NCBI GenBank assembly: GCA_947626085.1
Contig: CANQQU010000009.1
Span: forward strand, 1 to 46,575
DNA length: 46,575 nucleotides
DNA from: an uncultured Oscillospiraceae bacterium
GTDB taxonomy: Bacteria; Bacillota; Clostridia; Oscillospirales; Oscillospiraceae
Direction of reading: 5' to 3'
The notes below the pieces were generated by a model. The model was not told the origin of the DNA. It did not search any database and saw only the letters and a program-made list of their open reading frames with translations. The position numbers and the translations under genes are program-made. Below, in pieces: positions 1 to 7,299 of this stretch (position 1 is its first letter; each line of letters starts with the position of its first letter).

Positions 1-30
1 TCCTCCATGCTCAACCCTAAATTTACATTC

Positions 31-57
31 GGGGCCAGGTGATCTTCACCTGACCCC
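31..57. terminator. Terminator-like hairpin at window edge
   Basis: A 12-bp stem with one mismatch (31-42 against 46-57) and a 3-base loop is followed on the plus strand by an AACTTTTATTA run. It could end a plus-strand gene lying outside the window. No gene is visible in 1-98. Confidence 0.45.
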
Positions 58-98
58 AACTTTTATTATAGAACCAAAGTAGTGAATAGTGAAAAAGT

Positions 99-136
99 AA
101 AAATCGGCAAGCCTCTAACGAGTCTTGCCGATTTTT
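99..136 (-). terminator. Terminator of the tRNA-Gly-Arg-His operon
   Basis: A perfect 13-bp stem (99-111 against 124-136) has A5 on one side and T5 on the other, so it could work in both directions. It starts directly at the encoded CCA end of tRNA-His. A near-identical hairpin sits at 2348-2385 after the second tRNA operon, and both are followed by the same AGTGAATAGTGAA-type tract. Confidence 0.8.
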
Positions 137-213
137 GGGGTGGATGATGGGACTCGAACCCACGGTCTTCAGAGCCACAATCTGACGCCTTATCCAACTA
201 GGCCACATCCACC
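136..213 (-). tRNA. tRNA-His (GTG)
   Basis: Reading the minus strand, the acceptor GTGGATG pairs with CATCCAC, with an extra G at position -1 opposite C73, the hallmark of tRNA-His. The anticodon loop TTGTGGC gives anticodon GTG. The T loop contains GGTTCGAGTCC, and CCA is encoded at 136-138. It is the last gene of a three-tRNA operon. Confidence 0.97.
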
Positions 214-219
214 ATGGTA

Positions 220-296
220 TGGCACGCCAGGAGGGACTCGAACCCCCGACCTACTGCTTAGAAGGCAGTTGCTCTATCCGGGTGAGCTACTGGCGC
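220..296 (-). tRNA. tRNA-Arg (TCT)
   Basis: The cloverleaf folds on the minus strand with acceptor GCGCCAG/CTGGCGT. The anticodon stem ACTGC/GCAGT encloses loop CTTCTAA, giving anticodon TCT for AGA codons. CCA is encoded (220-222). It lies 6 bases before tRNA-His and 11 bases after tRNA-Gly, so the three are one transcript. Confidence 0.97.
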
Positions 297-307
297 GTTT
301 CCAGGCT

Positions 308-381
308 TGGAGCGGGTGACGGGAATCGGACCCGCGTATCCAGCTTGGAAGGCTGGTGTTCTACCATTGAACTACACCCGC
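308..381 (-). tRNA. tRNA-Gly (TCC)
   Basis: Acceptor GCGGGTG pairs with CACCCGC. The anticodon stem CCAGC/GCTGG encloses CTTCCAA, giving anticodon TCC. CCA is encoded at 308-310. It is the first gene of the tRNA-Gly-Arg-His operon, downstream of the promoter at 414-442. Confidence 0.97.
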
Positions 382-413
382 GCGGGGTCCCTGCTTGGCT
401 GTTCAGCTTAAAG

Positions 414-442
414 ATTTTAGCATAAGAAAAGACTGATGTCAA
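414..442 (-). promoter_or_regulatory. Sigma-A promoter of the tRNA-Gly-Arg-His operon
   Basis: On the minus strand TTGACA (437-442) and TAAAAT (414-419) are separated by 17 bases, with a TGC extension before the -10. The -35 box overlaps the stop codon of rluD, so the tRNA promoter is embedded in the end of the upstream gene. Confidence 0.85.
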
Positions 443-1350
443 GCTTTTTTCTCCATTGCCTCCAGTTTTTTCAGCACCTCCCGGAAATATTCCGGCAGTT
501 CCGCCTGGACGATCACCGGGTGGCCGTCCCGGGGGTGGCGGAAGCACAGCAGCCCCGCATGGAGGCACTGGCTGGTCTGGCCCAGCTCCGGTTTTTTATG
601 GCCGTAGACCGTGTCCCCCAGCACCGGGTGGCCGATGGAGGCCATGTGGACCCGGATCTGGTGGGTCCGCCCGGTCTCCAGCCGGAGGCGGACATGGGTA
701 TAGCCCCGATAGCGGCGGATCACTTCCCAGTGGGTCACGGCGGGGCGGGAATTGCGCTGGGTGACGCACATTTTCTTCCGGTCCGTGGGGTGCCGCCCGA
801 TGGGGGCGTCCACGGTGCCGGAATCCTCCTTCAGCACCCCGCAGACCACAGCCTCATAGGTTCGGGCCATGGTGTGGTCCTGGAGCTGGGAGGAGAGCAT
901 GGCGTGGGCATAGTCGTTCTTCGCCACCGCCAGAAGGCCGGAGGTGTCCTTATCAATGCGGTGGACGATGCCGGGGCGCAGCACCCCGTTGATGGTGGAA
1001 AGATGCCCCTCCAGCCGGTACAGAAGCCCATTGACCAGGGTATCGTCCCAGTGCCCGGCGGCGGGGTGGACCACCAGGCCCTTGGGCTTGTTGAGGACCA
1101 ACACATCCTCGTCCTCATAGACGATGTCCAGGTCCATTTCCCGGGGCCGGGCCGTGGGCTCCTCCGGCTCCGGCAGGGTAAAATCGATCCGGTCCCCGGC
1201 CTCCAAACGGTCGTTTTTCCGGCCCGGGAGGCCGTTTTTCTTCACCAGGCCGGCCTCCAGCAGCTTCTGGGCCTGGGCCCGGCTCATGGGGGTGCTGCGG
1301 GCCAGAAAGGCGTCCAGCCGCTCGCCGGAGGTGTCAGCCGTCAGAAGCAT
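439..1350 (-). CDS. rluD: RluA/RluD-family ribosomal pseudouridine synthase
   Basis: The 303-residue protein isomerises uridines in 23S rRNA, by family knowledge. An S4-like RNA-binding domain covers about residues 9-60, and the pseudouridine synthase domain fills the rest. The catalytic motif HRIDKDTSGLL lies at 130-140 with the family Asp at 133, and GRTHQIRVH follows near the C-terminus. The length is normal for RluD. The ATG at 1350 follows GGAGACCCCCC and lies inside lspA, a 17-base overlap that makes the two genes translationally coupled. The exact rRNA target (RluD versus a paralogue such as YlyB) cannot be told from sequence alone. Confidence 0.93.
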   Translation of the reverse strand: MLLTADTSGERLDAFLARSTPMSRAQAQKLLEAGLVKKNGLPGRKNDRLEAGDRIDFTLPEPEEPTARPREMDLDIVYEDEDVLVLNKPKGLVVHPAAGHWDDTLVNGLLYRLEGHLSTINGVLRPGIVHRIDKDTSGLLAVAKNDYAHAMLSSQLQDHTMARTYEAVVCGVLKEDSGTVDAPIGRHPTDRKKMCVTQRNSRPAVTHWEVIRRYRGYTHVRLRLETGRTHQIRVHMASIGHPVLGDTVYGHKKPELGQTSQCLHAGLLCFRHPRDGHPVIVQAELPEYFREVLKKLEAMEKKA

Positions 1351-1822
1351 GGGGGGTCTCCTTCCAGAACCGCCGGTTGAAAAACGCCAGGTGGAGCAGC
1401 AGCAGCACGCAGCCGCAGGAGATAAAGCTGTCCGCCAGGTTGAACACGGGAAAGTCCATAAACTCCACGGCGATCATGTCCACCACATAGCCCCGGAAGA
1501 TCCGGTCGATGATGTTCCCCAGGCCCCCGCCGTAAATGGCGGCCAGGCACCAGCGCTCGAAGACGGTGAAGGGCAGCCGTTTTTTGAAATACTCCCAAAA
1601 TAGCGCCGCCGTCAGCGCCAGGAACAGCGCCACGAACAGCCACCGCATCCCCTGCAAAATGGAGAAGGCGGCCCCGATATTGTGGACCTGAGTAAAGTGG
1701 AACAGGCCGGGGATCACCGGCACGGTGGCGCCCATTTCGATATTGTTGATGACCAGTAGCTTGGTGATCTGATCCGCCCCGGCAATGCCTAAGGCGAACA
1801 GCGCCATCGCCAGAAATTCCAT
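1334..1822 (-). CDS. lspA: Lipoprotein signal peptidase (signal peptidase II)
   Basis: This 162-residue membrane aspartic protease cleaves prolipoproteins after lipidation. Four hydrophobic segments are visible, and the family signatures are present: GNIIDR near 102-107, VVD with Asp115, and FNLADS with Asp131. The last two Asp residues are the expected catalytic pair. The start ATG at 1822 has GGGAGGGAG a few bases upstream. It is the first gene of an lspA-rluD operon read from the promoter at 1853-1881. The GH3 lipoprotein at 6069 would be one of its substrates. Confidence 0.97.
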   Translation of the reverse strand: MEFLAMALFALGIAGADQITKLLVINNIEMGATVPVIPGLFHFTQVHNIGAAFSILQGMRWLFVALFLALTAALFWEYFKKRLPFTVFERWCLAAIYGGGLGNIIDRIFRGYVVDMIAVEFMDFPVFNLADSFISCGCVLLLLHLAFFNRRFWKETPHASDG

Positions 1823-1852
1823 GAGGACTCCCTCCCGGTAGTCGTTTGCGCT

Positions 1853-1881
1853 ATTGTACCATATCCGCCGCCTGTTTGCAA
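1853..1881 (-). promoter_or_regulatory. Sigma-A promoter of lspA-rluD
   Basis: Minus-strand TTGCAA (1876-1881), a 17-base spacer and TACAAT (1853-1858) lie about 30 bases before the lspA start codon. Confidence 0.75.
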
Positions 1882-1940
1882 CTCATTTCCGAGGTACAAT
1901 GGGCCGCGGCCTCGTGACAATTCGCCACATTATATTAAAA

Positions 1941-1976
1941 GGACCTTCAAGATCGGTGTTCGATCCCGAAGGTTCC
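1941..1976 (-). terminator. Hairpin downstream of the IS remnant
   Basis: An imperfect but long inverted repeat (GGACCTTC/GAAGGTTCC with an inner GATCG/CGATC) is followed on the minus strand by TTTTAATAT. It could terminate transcripts from the small ORFs at 1992-2185. Confidence 0.45.
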
Positions 1977-1991
1977 TAGTGTTAAATCCCG

Positions 1992-2105
1992 TTACCTGTC
2001 GTGGCTCATAGTCTTCAGCAGTTGCAGCGCCGCCGCTTTCTGCTCCGGCGTGAGGTTTACCCAGCTGTCGAATAAATCCTTCAGCTCCGGCGTCAATTCC
2101 ACCAT
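1992..2105 (-). CDS. Small uncharacterised ORF, 37 residues
   Basis: An open frame starts at ATG 2105 and gives an acidic, helical peptide (MVELTPELK, then LTPEQKAAALQLLKTM, ending SHDR). It overlaps the end of the transposase scrap at 2093-2185 in another frame. The LTPEQK helix resembles the tail of small DNA-binding proteins, but no family can be named. It may be a remnant of a larger gene cut by the IS event rather than a working gene. No clear ribosome binding site is visible. Confidence 0.3.
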   Translation of the reverse strand: MVELTPELKDLFDSWVNLTPEQKAAALQLLKTMSHDR

Positions 2106-2185
2106 GTCCCCGCTGGCTTGATTCCATCGCTCAGCACCAGCTCACACGCCTGAACCTTGAATTCTCTCGTATAGTTCCTCTTCAT
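2093..2185 (-). pseudogene. Remnant of IS3-family transposase OrfA
   Basis: The 30-residue frame starting at 2185 begins MKRNYTREFKVQACELVL followed by SDGIKPA. This is the typical N-terminus of the helix-turn-helix OrfA protein of IS3-family elements. The match stops abruptly after about 25 residues and the frame terminates. No DDE catalytic OrfB, no complete helix-turn-helix and no terminal inverted repeats are seen. It is the scar of an insertion between two tRNA operons. Confidence 0.6.
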
Positions 2186-2347
2186 CGTGAACACAACCTT
2201 TCTTCTTCCTATCTTATCATTCACTCTCCGCCGTGTCCACTTTTACTATACAACTTTCCACTTCTTCACTATTACATATTACCTATTACTTTCCAAAAAT
2301 CGGCCTATCGTTTTTAGTGAAGAGTGAATAGTGAATAGTGAAGAAGT

Positions 2348-2385
2348 AAAAATCGGCAAGCTCCGAACGTCGCTTGCCGATTTTT
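2348..2385 (-). terminator. Terminator of the tRNA-Thr-Tyr operon
   Basis: A perfect 14-bp stem (2348-2361 against 2372-2385) has A5 and T5 flanks and directly abuts the CCA end of tRNA-Tyr. Together with the adjacent tract at 2330-2347 it is a near copy of the terminator at 81-136, differing mainly in the loop. Confidence 0.8.
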
Positions 2386-2469
2386 GGTGGGGGAAGGTGG
2401 ATTCGAACCACCGAAGCTATAAGCAGCAGATTTACAGTCTGTCCCCTTTGGCCACTCGGGAATTCCCCC
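2385..2469 (-). tRNA. tRNA-Tyr (GTA)
   Basis: This class II tRNA has a long variable arm. Acceptor GGGGGAA pairs with TTCCCCC, the anticodon loop CTGTAAA gives GTA, and the variable arm includes GCTTATAGC. CCA is encoded at 2385-2387. It is the second gene of the Thr-Tyr operon. Confidence 0.97.
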
Positions 2470-2491
2470 GTTGCGTGCCTGCTGAGAAGCG

Positions 2492-2567
2492 TGGAGCCGG
2501 TAGACGGACTCGAACCCCCGACCTACTGATTACAAATCAGTTGCTCTACCGGCTGAGCTATACCGGC
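2492..2567 (-). tRNA. tRNA-Thr (TGT)
   Basis: Acceptor GCCGGTA pairs with TACCGGC. The anticodon stem ACTGA/TCAGT encloses TTTGTAA, giving anticodon TGT. CCA is encoded (2492-2494). It is the first gene of the Thr-Tyr operon, 20 bases after its promoter. Confidence 0.97.
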
Positions 2568-2586
2568 ATCTCAACAGAACACGCCT

Positions 2587-2615
2587 ATTATACCGGGAAG
2601 GGGTCAAATTGTCAA
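2587..2615 (-). promoter_or_regulatory. Consensus sigma-A promoter of the tRNA-Thr-Tyr operon
   Basis: Minus-strand TTGACA (2610-2615) and TATAAT (2587-2592) are both perfect and separated by exactly 17 bases, the strongest promoter by sequence in this part of the window. Such promoters are typical of stable RNA genes. Confidence 0.92.
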
Positions 2616-2682
2616 GTCCTTTTTTCTGAATTTTCGCTTAAGACCCCCTTTCTCCCCATTTCCGCCGGCTTCAACAAGATAT

Positions 2683-2706
2683 AGTATTTTTCTTGGAAAA
2701 AATACT
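2683..2706 (-). terminator. AT-rich hairpin after spoIIE
   Basis: AGTATTTTT and AAAAATACT can pair around a short loop about 40 bases after the spoIIE stop. It is weakly terminator-like on the minus strand and separates spoIIE from the tRNA operon. Confidence 0.4.
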
Positions 2707-2747
2707 CCCACATCTTGTGTTTCGACAGATTTCGCAGCTTTTTTGTG

Positions 2748-4676
2748 CTATGATCTTCCCATGGAAACGGCGCTGAGCCGGACCGCCGCCACCGTGGCGT
2801 CGTCCGCCCCCGTGCCGCCTCCCAGCTCCAGGAACCGGGCCGCCACCTCCCCAGGCGGCTCCCCCGGAGCCGCCGCGCAGCAACGCAGGGCATCCTCTCC
2901 GCCCACGCCGTCGCTGACCAGCACCAGCGTCTCTCCCCGACGCAGGGACAGCCGGTCCACCCGCTCCCGCCCGTCCGCGACAGACAGGCCCGGAGGCGGG
3001 CCGGCTGTCCCGATTTTTTCCGTTCCCACGGCGCTGACCAGGTAGGACGGCGCCGCCCCCCATTTATAAAGGGTAGTCCTGCCGCTGCTCAGCTGGATCT
3101 CCGCCAGGTCCACCGTCACCGCCCCCGCCCGGCCCCGAAGGGCGCAGAGGCTGTTGAGACTGCGCAGGGCGTGTTCCGGGGGAAAGCCCGCCGTCAGCAG
3201 GCGGCGCAGAAGGTTCCCGGCGGTACGGCCCTCGTCCAGGGCCCCCAGGCCGGTGCCCATGCCGTCGCACAGCAGCACATAATACCTGCACTCCGGCCCG
3301 GCAAACCACAGGCACCGGTCCCCGTTGTCCGGGCCCGGGCGGTTGGCGCAGGTGGCCACCTGGGGGGTAAACCGGGCCTCGGGACACTGGCCCCGGCGGG
3401 ACAGGCCGTCGGACAGCTCCTGCAGATATTCCGTCAAAAACTGATACTGCTGGATCACCGCCTCCCGGCACTCCCGCACCTGTTCCCGCTCCCCCCGGAG
3501 GACCCGCAGCCGCTCCTGGCTGCGGGTCAGCTCGCTCAGGAGCCGCCCGCCCTTCCGGCAAGCCAGGCCCAGATCCTCCGGGGAAGTCAGGGTCCTGTGG
3601 AGCAGCTCCTTGGGGAGCTGGGCGGCGGCGGTCTGGTGGGGGCAGCTCTTCCGGCAGGGGCAGCCGCCGCAGGCCCGGGCGGCCGCCTGGGAAATCAGGG
3701 CCTCCTCGTCCAGCGCCGGGTCCTCCGCCTCCAGCAAAAGACGCTGGGTCTGGGCCAGCACCCCGGCGGCCATCTCCAGCCGCACCTGGGCGGAGGACAC
3801 CTCCCCCCGCTTGGGCTCCGCACGGGGAAGTCCCGGCAGGCTTGTCCCCAGCAGGCCCCCCAGGAGCAGCCCCGGCAGGGGCAGCAGGTCCCACCGGCCG
3901 GCCAGGGCCGTGATCATCAGATACGCCGCCCCGGGGGCCAGGGCCGCCGTCCACCGGCGGTTTCCGGGGAGGAGCCGGGCCAGATGGGCCAGGCACAGCA
4001 CCCCCGTCATGGGCACGGTAGTGACCTGAGCCAGATCCAGGGCCAGTCCCGCCAACGCGGCGGCGGGCAGCTCCCCCGCCGCCGCCACGGTCCCCGCCGC
4101 CAGAAACCCCAGCCCCAGCCAGGGCAGTGGGGCCACCTGGGCCAGGGCCAGAACCGCCGCCCCCCAGGTCAGCCAGCCGCAGACCGGGCTTTCCCGGGCC
4201 TGGGCGAATATCCAGGCGGTGCCCGCCCCCATTGCCACCCGCAGCAGATACACCGGAATGGAGGTGGTGTCCGCCATCCAAAACTGAAACGCCACGCCGG
4301 AGGCGGACACGATCAGCGCCGCCAGGGCCGGCAGCAGCAGCGGGGTCTGCCGCGCCATGCGTCCCCGGCCCAGGGTCAGGGCGGCGGCCAGACCCAGCGC
4401 TGTCCACAGCAGGCCCTGCTGCCCCGCCGTCCCCCAGAAAAACAGGTACCCGGCGCAGCCTCCCAGGGCCAGGAACACCGCCGGGACCCCGGTGACGGCG
4501 CAGAGCAGTCCCAGCACCATGGGCTGGGGCGCGGCGGCCAGGCTGGCGGCGGAGAGCAGGAATCCCGCCAAGGCCCCGCCGCCCCAGCGGAGCAGGGTGT
4601 GGACCCGGGGGTCCAGGGCCAGGCGGTGGAGGGTGTGCCGGCTTTGGCGGACGTAAGAGCGAATAGTGGTCATCAT
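2748..4676 (-). CDS. spoIIE: Stage II sporulation protein E (PP2C-type phosphatase)
   Basis: SpoIIE is a membrane serine phosphatase that dephosphorylates SpoIIAA and so activates the forespore factor sigma-F. The N-terminal half (about residues 30-290 of 642) is a string of hydrophobic segments. A linker with a Cys-rich CGGCPCRKSC patch follows, and then a C-terminal PP2C domain. That domain carries LLCDGMGTG and VLVSDGVGG, the metal-binding Asp motifs. The ATG at 4676 has an upstream GGAAAGG, whereas the frame extended to 4772 has no ribosome binding site and would run through the divergent promoter. The family is usually over 750 residues, so this member is short. It stands alone, divergent from the 4829 operon. 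Confidence 0.9.
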   Translation of the reverse strand: MMTTIRSYVRQSRHTLHRLALDPRVHTLLRWGGGALAGFLLSAASLAAAPQPMVLGLLCAVTGVPAVFLALGGCAGYLFFWGTAGQQGLLWTALGLAAALTLGRGRMARQTPLLLPALAALIVSASGVAFQFWMADTTSIPVYLLRVAMGAGTAWIFAQARESPVCGWLTWGAAVLALAQVAPLPWLGLGFLAAGTVAAAGELPAAALAGLALDLAQVTTVPMTGVLCLAHLARLLPGNRRWTAALAPGAAYLMITALAGRWDLLPLPGLLLGGLLGTSLPGLPRAEPKRGEVSSAQVRLEMAAGVLAQTQRLLLEAEDPALDEEALISQAAARACGGCPCRKSCPHQTAAAQLPKELLHRTLTSPEDLGLACRKGGRLLSELTRSQERLRVLRGEREQVRECREAVIQQYQFLTEYLQELSDGLSRRGQCPEARFTPQVATCANRPGPDNGDRCLWFAGPECRYYVLLCDGMGTGLGALDEGRTAGNLLRRLLTAGFPPEHALRSLNSLCALRGRAGAVTVDLAEIQLSSGRTTLYKWGAAPSYLVSAVGTEKIGTAGPPPGLSVADGRERVDRLSLRRGETLVLVSDGVGGEDALRCCAAAPGEPPGEVAARFLELGGGTGADDATVAAVRLSAVSMGRS

Positions 4677-4737
4677 TGGTAGCACAGCCTTTCCTTTCAG
4701 ATTCAGGAAAAGCCTATCACAAACCGAAAAATTTTCC

Positions 4738-4744
4738 TGTCGGA
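4738..4744. promoter_or_regulatory. Possible Spo0A box upstream of spoIIE
   Basis: TGTCGGA matches the Spo0A box TGTCGAA at 6 of 7 positions, 62 bases before the spoIIE start. Spo0A control of spoIIE is established in Bacillus, but a 6/7 match is common by chance and no clear -10 and -35 pair was found. Confidence 0.25.
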
Positions 4745-4766
4745 ACCGGTTCGCCGGGAAAGTTTC

Positions 4767-4795
4767 TTGCATCCGGGGGCCCGGCGGTGTATAAT
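4767..4795 (+). promoter_or_regulatory. Sigma-A promoter of the CYTH-to-rqcH operon
   Basis: TTGCAT (4767-4772), a 17-base spacer and a perfect TATAAT (4790-4795) lie 33 bases before the start codon at 4829. Confidence 0.85.
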
Positions 4796-4828
4796 AGGGT
4801 CAAAATTCCGACGAAAGGGGCCTGGGCC

Positions 4829-5374
4829 ATGGAGATCGAATGGAAATTTTCCGCCTCGCCGGCGGCGCTGGCGGCGATGGAGGCCGCCTTCCCCGGCCCC
4901 TGGGAGCAAATCGAGATGCGCACCGTCTACCTGGACACGGCGGAGGGCGCCCTTGCCGGGCAAAAATGCACCCTCCGGGTGCGCTTGGAAAACGGCGCGG
5001 CGGTGAGTACCTACAAGACCCCCGACCTGGGCATGGGCCGGGGGGAGTGGGAGGCGCCGGGGGACGACCCCCGGGCGGCCCTGGCGGCGGCGGGGGTGCC
5101 GGTTCCCGGGCCCCTGGTTCCCGTCTGTGGGGCTCGGTTTCTCCGCAAAAGACTGCCGGTTCCTACCGACGACGGCTGGGCGGAGTTGGCCCTGGATGAG
5201 GGAGTGCTGACCGCCGGGGACCGGGAGACGCCCCTTTGCGAGGCGGAGATCGAGCTGAAATCCGGCAGCCGGGAGGCGGCGGAGGCGCTGGCACAGGCCA
5301 TCGCCGGGAAATTCGGCCTCACGGAGGACCCCCGGAGCAAATTTCGCCGGGCACTGGACCTGGCAGGAGGGTGA
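4829..5374 (+). CDS. CYTH domain protein
   Basis: This 181-residue protein belongs to the CYTH family (adenylate cyclase CyaB and thiamine triphosphatase fold), which binds triphosphates in a beta-barrel tunnel with metal ions. The diagnostic ExExK motif is at the N-terminus (E2, E4, K6). Repeated charged strands follow (RTVYLDT, LRVRLE, EAEIELKSG) and a C-terminal SKFRRAL. The start follows CGAAAGGGG. It heads a tightly packed operon, with the exonuclease start 2 bases after its stop. The likely activity is triphosphatase toward inorganic triphosphate or a nucleotide; the substrate is not determined by sequence. Confidence 0.82.
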   Translation: MEIEWKFSASPAALAAMEAAFPGPWEQIEMRTVYLDTAEGALAGQKCTLRVRLENGAAVSTYKTPDLGMGRGEWEAPGDDPRAALAAAGVPVPGPLVPVCGARFLRKRLPVPTDDGWAELALDEGVLTAGDRETPLCEAEIELKSGSREAAEALAQAIAGKFGLTEDPRSKFRRALDLAGG

Positions 5375-5376
5375 AC

Positions 5377-6072
5377 ATGGAAAAACTGCTGACAAAATAC
5401 GACCGGCTCCTGGTCCTGGACACAGAGACCACCGGCCTGCTGTGCAGCCGGGACGAGATCATCGAGTTTGCCGCCGCGGAGGTGGCCCTCCGGGACGGAA
5501 AGGCCGCCGTGATTCAAAAATACGACCAGCTGGTGACCCTGAGCCCTGGGGGCTTCGTCCCGGCGAAGATCCAGCAGCTCACCGGCATCTCCACCCAGGA
5601 CCTGCGGGAGCGGGGCCTGCCCAAGACCCGGGTCTGCCGGGACATTGCCGAGCTGATCGGGGGCAACACCCTGCTGGTGGCCTACAACGCCCACTTCGAT
5701 CTGAGCTTTCTATACTACCTGCTGCTGCGCAGCGGGGACCCGGCCATTCTAAAGGCCAAGGACAAGCTGGATCTGCTCACCGTGTTCCGAGACCGGCACG
5801 ACTATCCCCACCGGCTGACCCACGCCATTGAGGCCTACGGCCTCCAGGACCGGGTGGCCAACACCCACCGGGCCATCGACGACGTGCTGGCCACCGTGGC
5901 GGTGATGGAGGCCATGGCGGCGGAGCGGGACGATCTGGAACAGTATATCAATCTCTTCGGCTACAACGCCAAATACGGCGTGGAGGGCAAGCCCATCGCC
6001 TCGGTGACTTATAAGCCCCAGAGCTTTTCCCGGACCCACCGGCTGTACGAGGAGCGGGAGGCAAGGGTATGA
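5377..6072 (+). CDS. DEDDh 3'-5' exonuclease (DnaQ/PolC-like)
   Basis: This 231-residue protein has exonuclease motif I VLDTETTG with D15 and E17 as metal ligands. Motif II is AYNAHFDLSFL, and motif III ends in THRAIDDV, the His and Asp of the DEDDh subtype. It resembles the epsilon-type proofreading exonucleases. There is no polymerase or helicase domain and no GIY-YIG extension, so it is a stand-alone exonuclease. AGGAGG at 5365-5370 sets the start. The last codons overlap the next gene by ATGA. The in vivo substrate (DNA proofreading, repair or RNA) is open. Confidence 0.85.
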   Translation: MEKLLTKYDRLLVLDTETTGLLCSRDEIIEFAAAEVALRDGKAAVIQKYDQLVTLSPGGFVPAKIQQLTGISTQDLRERGLPKTRVCRDIAELIGGNTLLVAYNAHFDLSFLYYLLLRSGDPAILKAKDKLDLLTVFRDRHDYPHRLTHAIEAYGLQDRVANTHRAIDDVLATVAVMEAMAAERDDLEQYINLFGYNAKYGVEGKPIASVTYKPQSFSRTHRLYEEREARV

Positions 6073-7286
6073 AGAAGCTGCTTATCCTGGCGCTGTGCGC
6101 CCTGCTGCTGACCGGGTGCTTCCCGGCGGGCCCCGCCCCCACGGAAACGACTCAGGCTCCAACCCCCGCCGGGACCCCCGCCGCGTCCACGGCGGGGGAT
6201 ACCGATCCGCCCACGGAGGCCATCCCGGGGACGACGTTGCCCCCGGACCCGGTCCAGGTCCTGATGGAGGGCATGACCATCCGGGAGCTGGTGGGGCAGC
6301 TGTTCATGGTCTGCCCCGAGGCGCTGGTGCCCTACGACGGCAGCGTGCTATACGCCACGGAGGTGCTGGAGCAGGGATTGGAGCAGTACCCCGTGGGGGG
6401 CGTGATCCTCTTTGGGGACAATATCCAGGACCCCGACCAGCTCCGATCCCTCACCGGCGGGCTGGGGAAAATGGGAAAAATCCCCCTGTTTTTGGGGGTG
6501 GACGAGGAGGGCGGCGATGTTGCCCGGCTGGCAAACAAGTACGGCTTCGACCTGCCCAAATATAAAAGCGCCGCCGCGGTGGGCCTTGGCGTCCCGGAGG
6601 ACGCCTACGAAATGGGCCGGACCATCGGGGGCTATCTCAAGGACTACGGCTTCAACCTGGACTTTGCCCCGGTGGCGGACGTAAACACCAATCCGGACAA
6701 CCCGGTGATCGGCAGCCGGGCCTTCTCCTCTGACCCGGCGGTTGCCGCTCAAATGGCCGCCGCCTTTGCCCGAGGGCTGCGGGAGGCGGGGATCCTGCCC
6801 ACCTTCAAGCACTTCCCCGGTCACGGGGACACCGGGGAGGACAGCCACTCCGGCATGGCGGTGACGAACCGCGGCCGGGAGGAAATGCGATCCTGCGAAT
6901 GGCTCCCCTTCGCCGCCGCGGGGGAGGGGGACCTGGTGATGGTGGGCCACATCAGCGCTCCGGCCCTCACCGGGGACGATACCCCCGCCACCATGTCCCG
7001 GACGGTGGTCACGGACATCCTCCGGGGGGAGCTGGGCTTTTCCGGCCTGGTGGTGACGGATTCCCTGGCCATGGGGGCCATTACCCAGTACTACACCCCC
7101 GAGGAGGCGGCGGTGGCCGCCCTGGAGGCGGGGTGCGACCTGCTGCTGATGCCGGAGGATCTGCCCCGGGCCATGGAGGGGGTCCTCTCCGCCCTGGATT
7201 CCGGGCGGCTGACCATTGACCGGATCCGGGAAAGCGTGGAGCGGATCCTGAACTACAAAATCCAACTGGGCATCCTGCCCGTGTGA
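6069..7286 (+). CDS. nagZ: GH3 beta-N-acetylhexosaminidase lipoprotein (NagZ-like)
   Basis: This 405-residue predicted lipoprotein has signal MKKLLILALCALLLTGC with lipobox LTGC (Cys17) and a Thr/Pro-rich linker to about residue 60. A glycoside hydrolase family 3 barrel follows. KHFPGHGDTGEDSH is the NagZ His-Asp motif, and GLVVTDSLAMGAI carries the GH3 nucleophile Asp. NagZ enzymes cut GlcNAc from peptidoglycan fragments during wall recycling; in Gram-positives they act outside the membrane, which fits the lipoprotein signal. The start codon overlaps the stop of the exonuclease. Processing would need the LspA encoded at 1334-1822. Confidence 0.88.
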   Translation: MKKLLILALCALLLTGCFPAGPAPTETTQAPTPAGTPAASTAGDTDPPTEAIPGTTLPPDPVQVLMEGMTIRELVGQLFMVCPEALVPYDGSVLYATEVLEQGLEQYPVGGVILFGDNIQDPDQLRSLTGGLGKMGKIPLFLGVDEEGGDVARLANKYGFDLPKYKSAAAVGLGVPEDAYEMGRTIGGYLKDYGFNLDFAPVADVNTNPDNPVIGSRAFSSDPAVAAQMAAAFARGLREAGILPTFKHFPGHGDTGEDSHSGMAVTNRGREEMRSCEWLPFAAAGEGDLVMVGHISAPALTGDDTPATMSRTVVTDILRGELGFSGLVVTDSLAMGAITQYYTPEEAAVAALEAGCDLLLMPEDLPRAMEGVLSALDSGRLTIDRIRESVERILNYKIQLGILPV

Positions 7287-7299
7287 AAAGGAGAACGCC

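Noticed and set aside
81..2570. A genomic island bounded by tRNA genes with an integrase scar
   Set aside because: Between the tRNA operons lie only conserved lspA and rluD and a short IS3 scrap. There is no integrase and no duplicated tRNA 3' end.
2721..2727. A perfect TTCGACA Spo0A-type heptamer near the end of spoIIE
   Set aside because: It lies downstream of the spoIIE stop with no gene placed to use it. A 7-mer is expected several times by chance in 46 kb.
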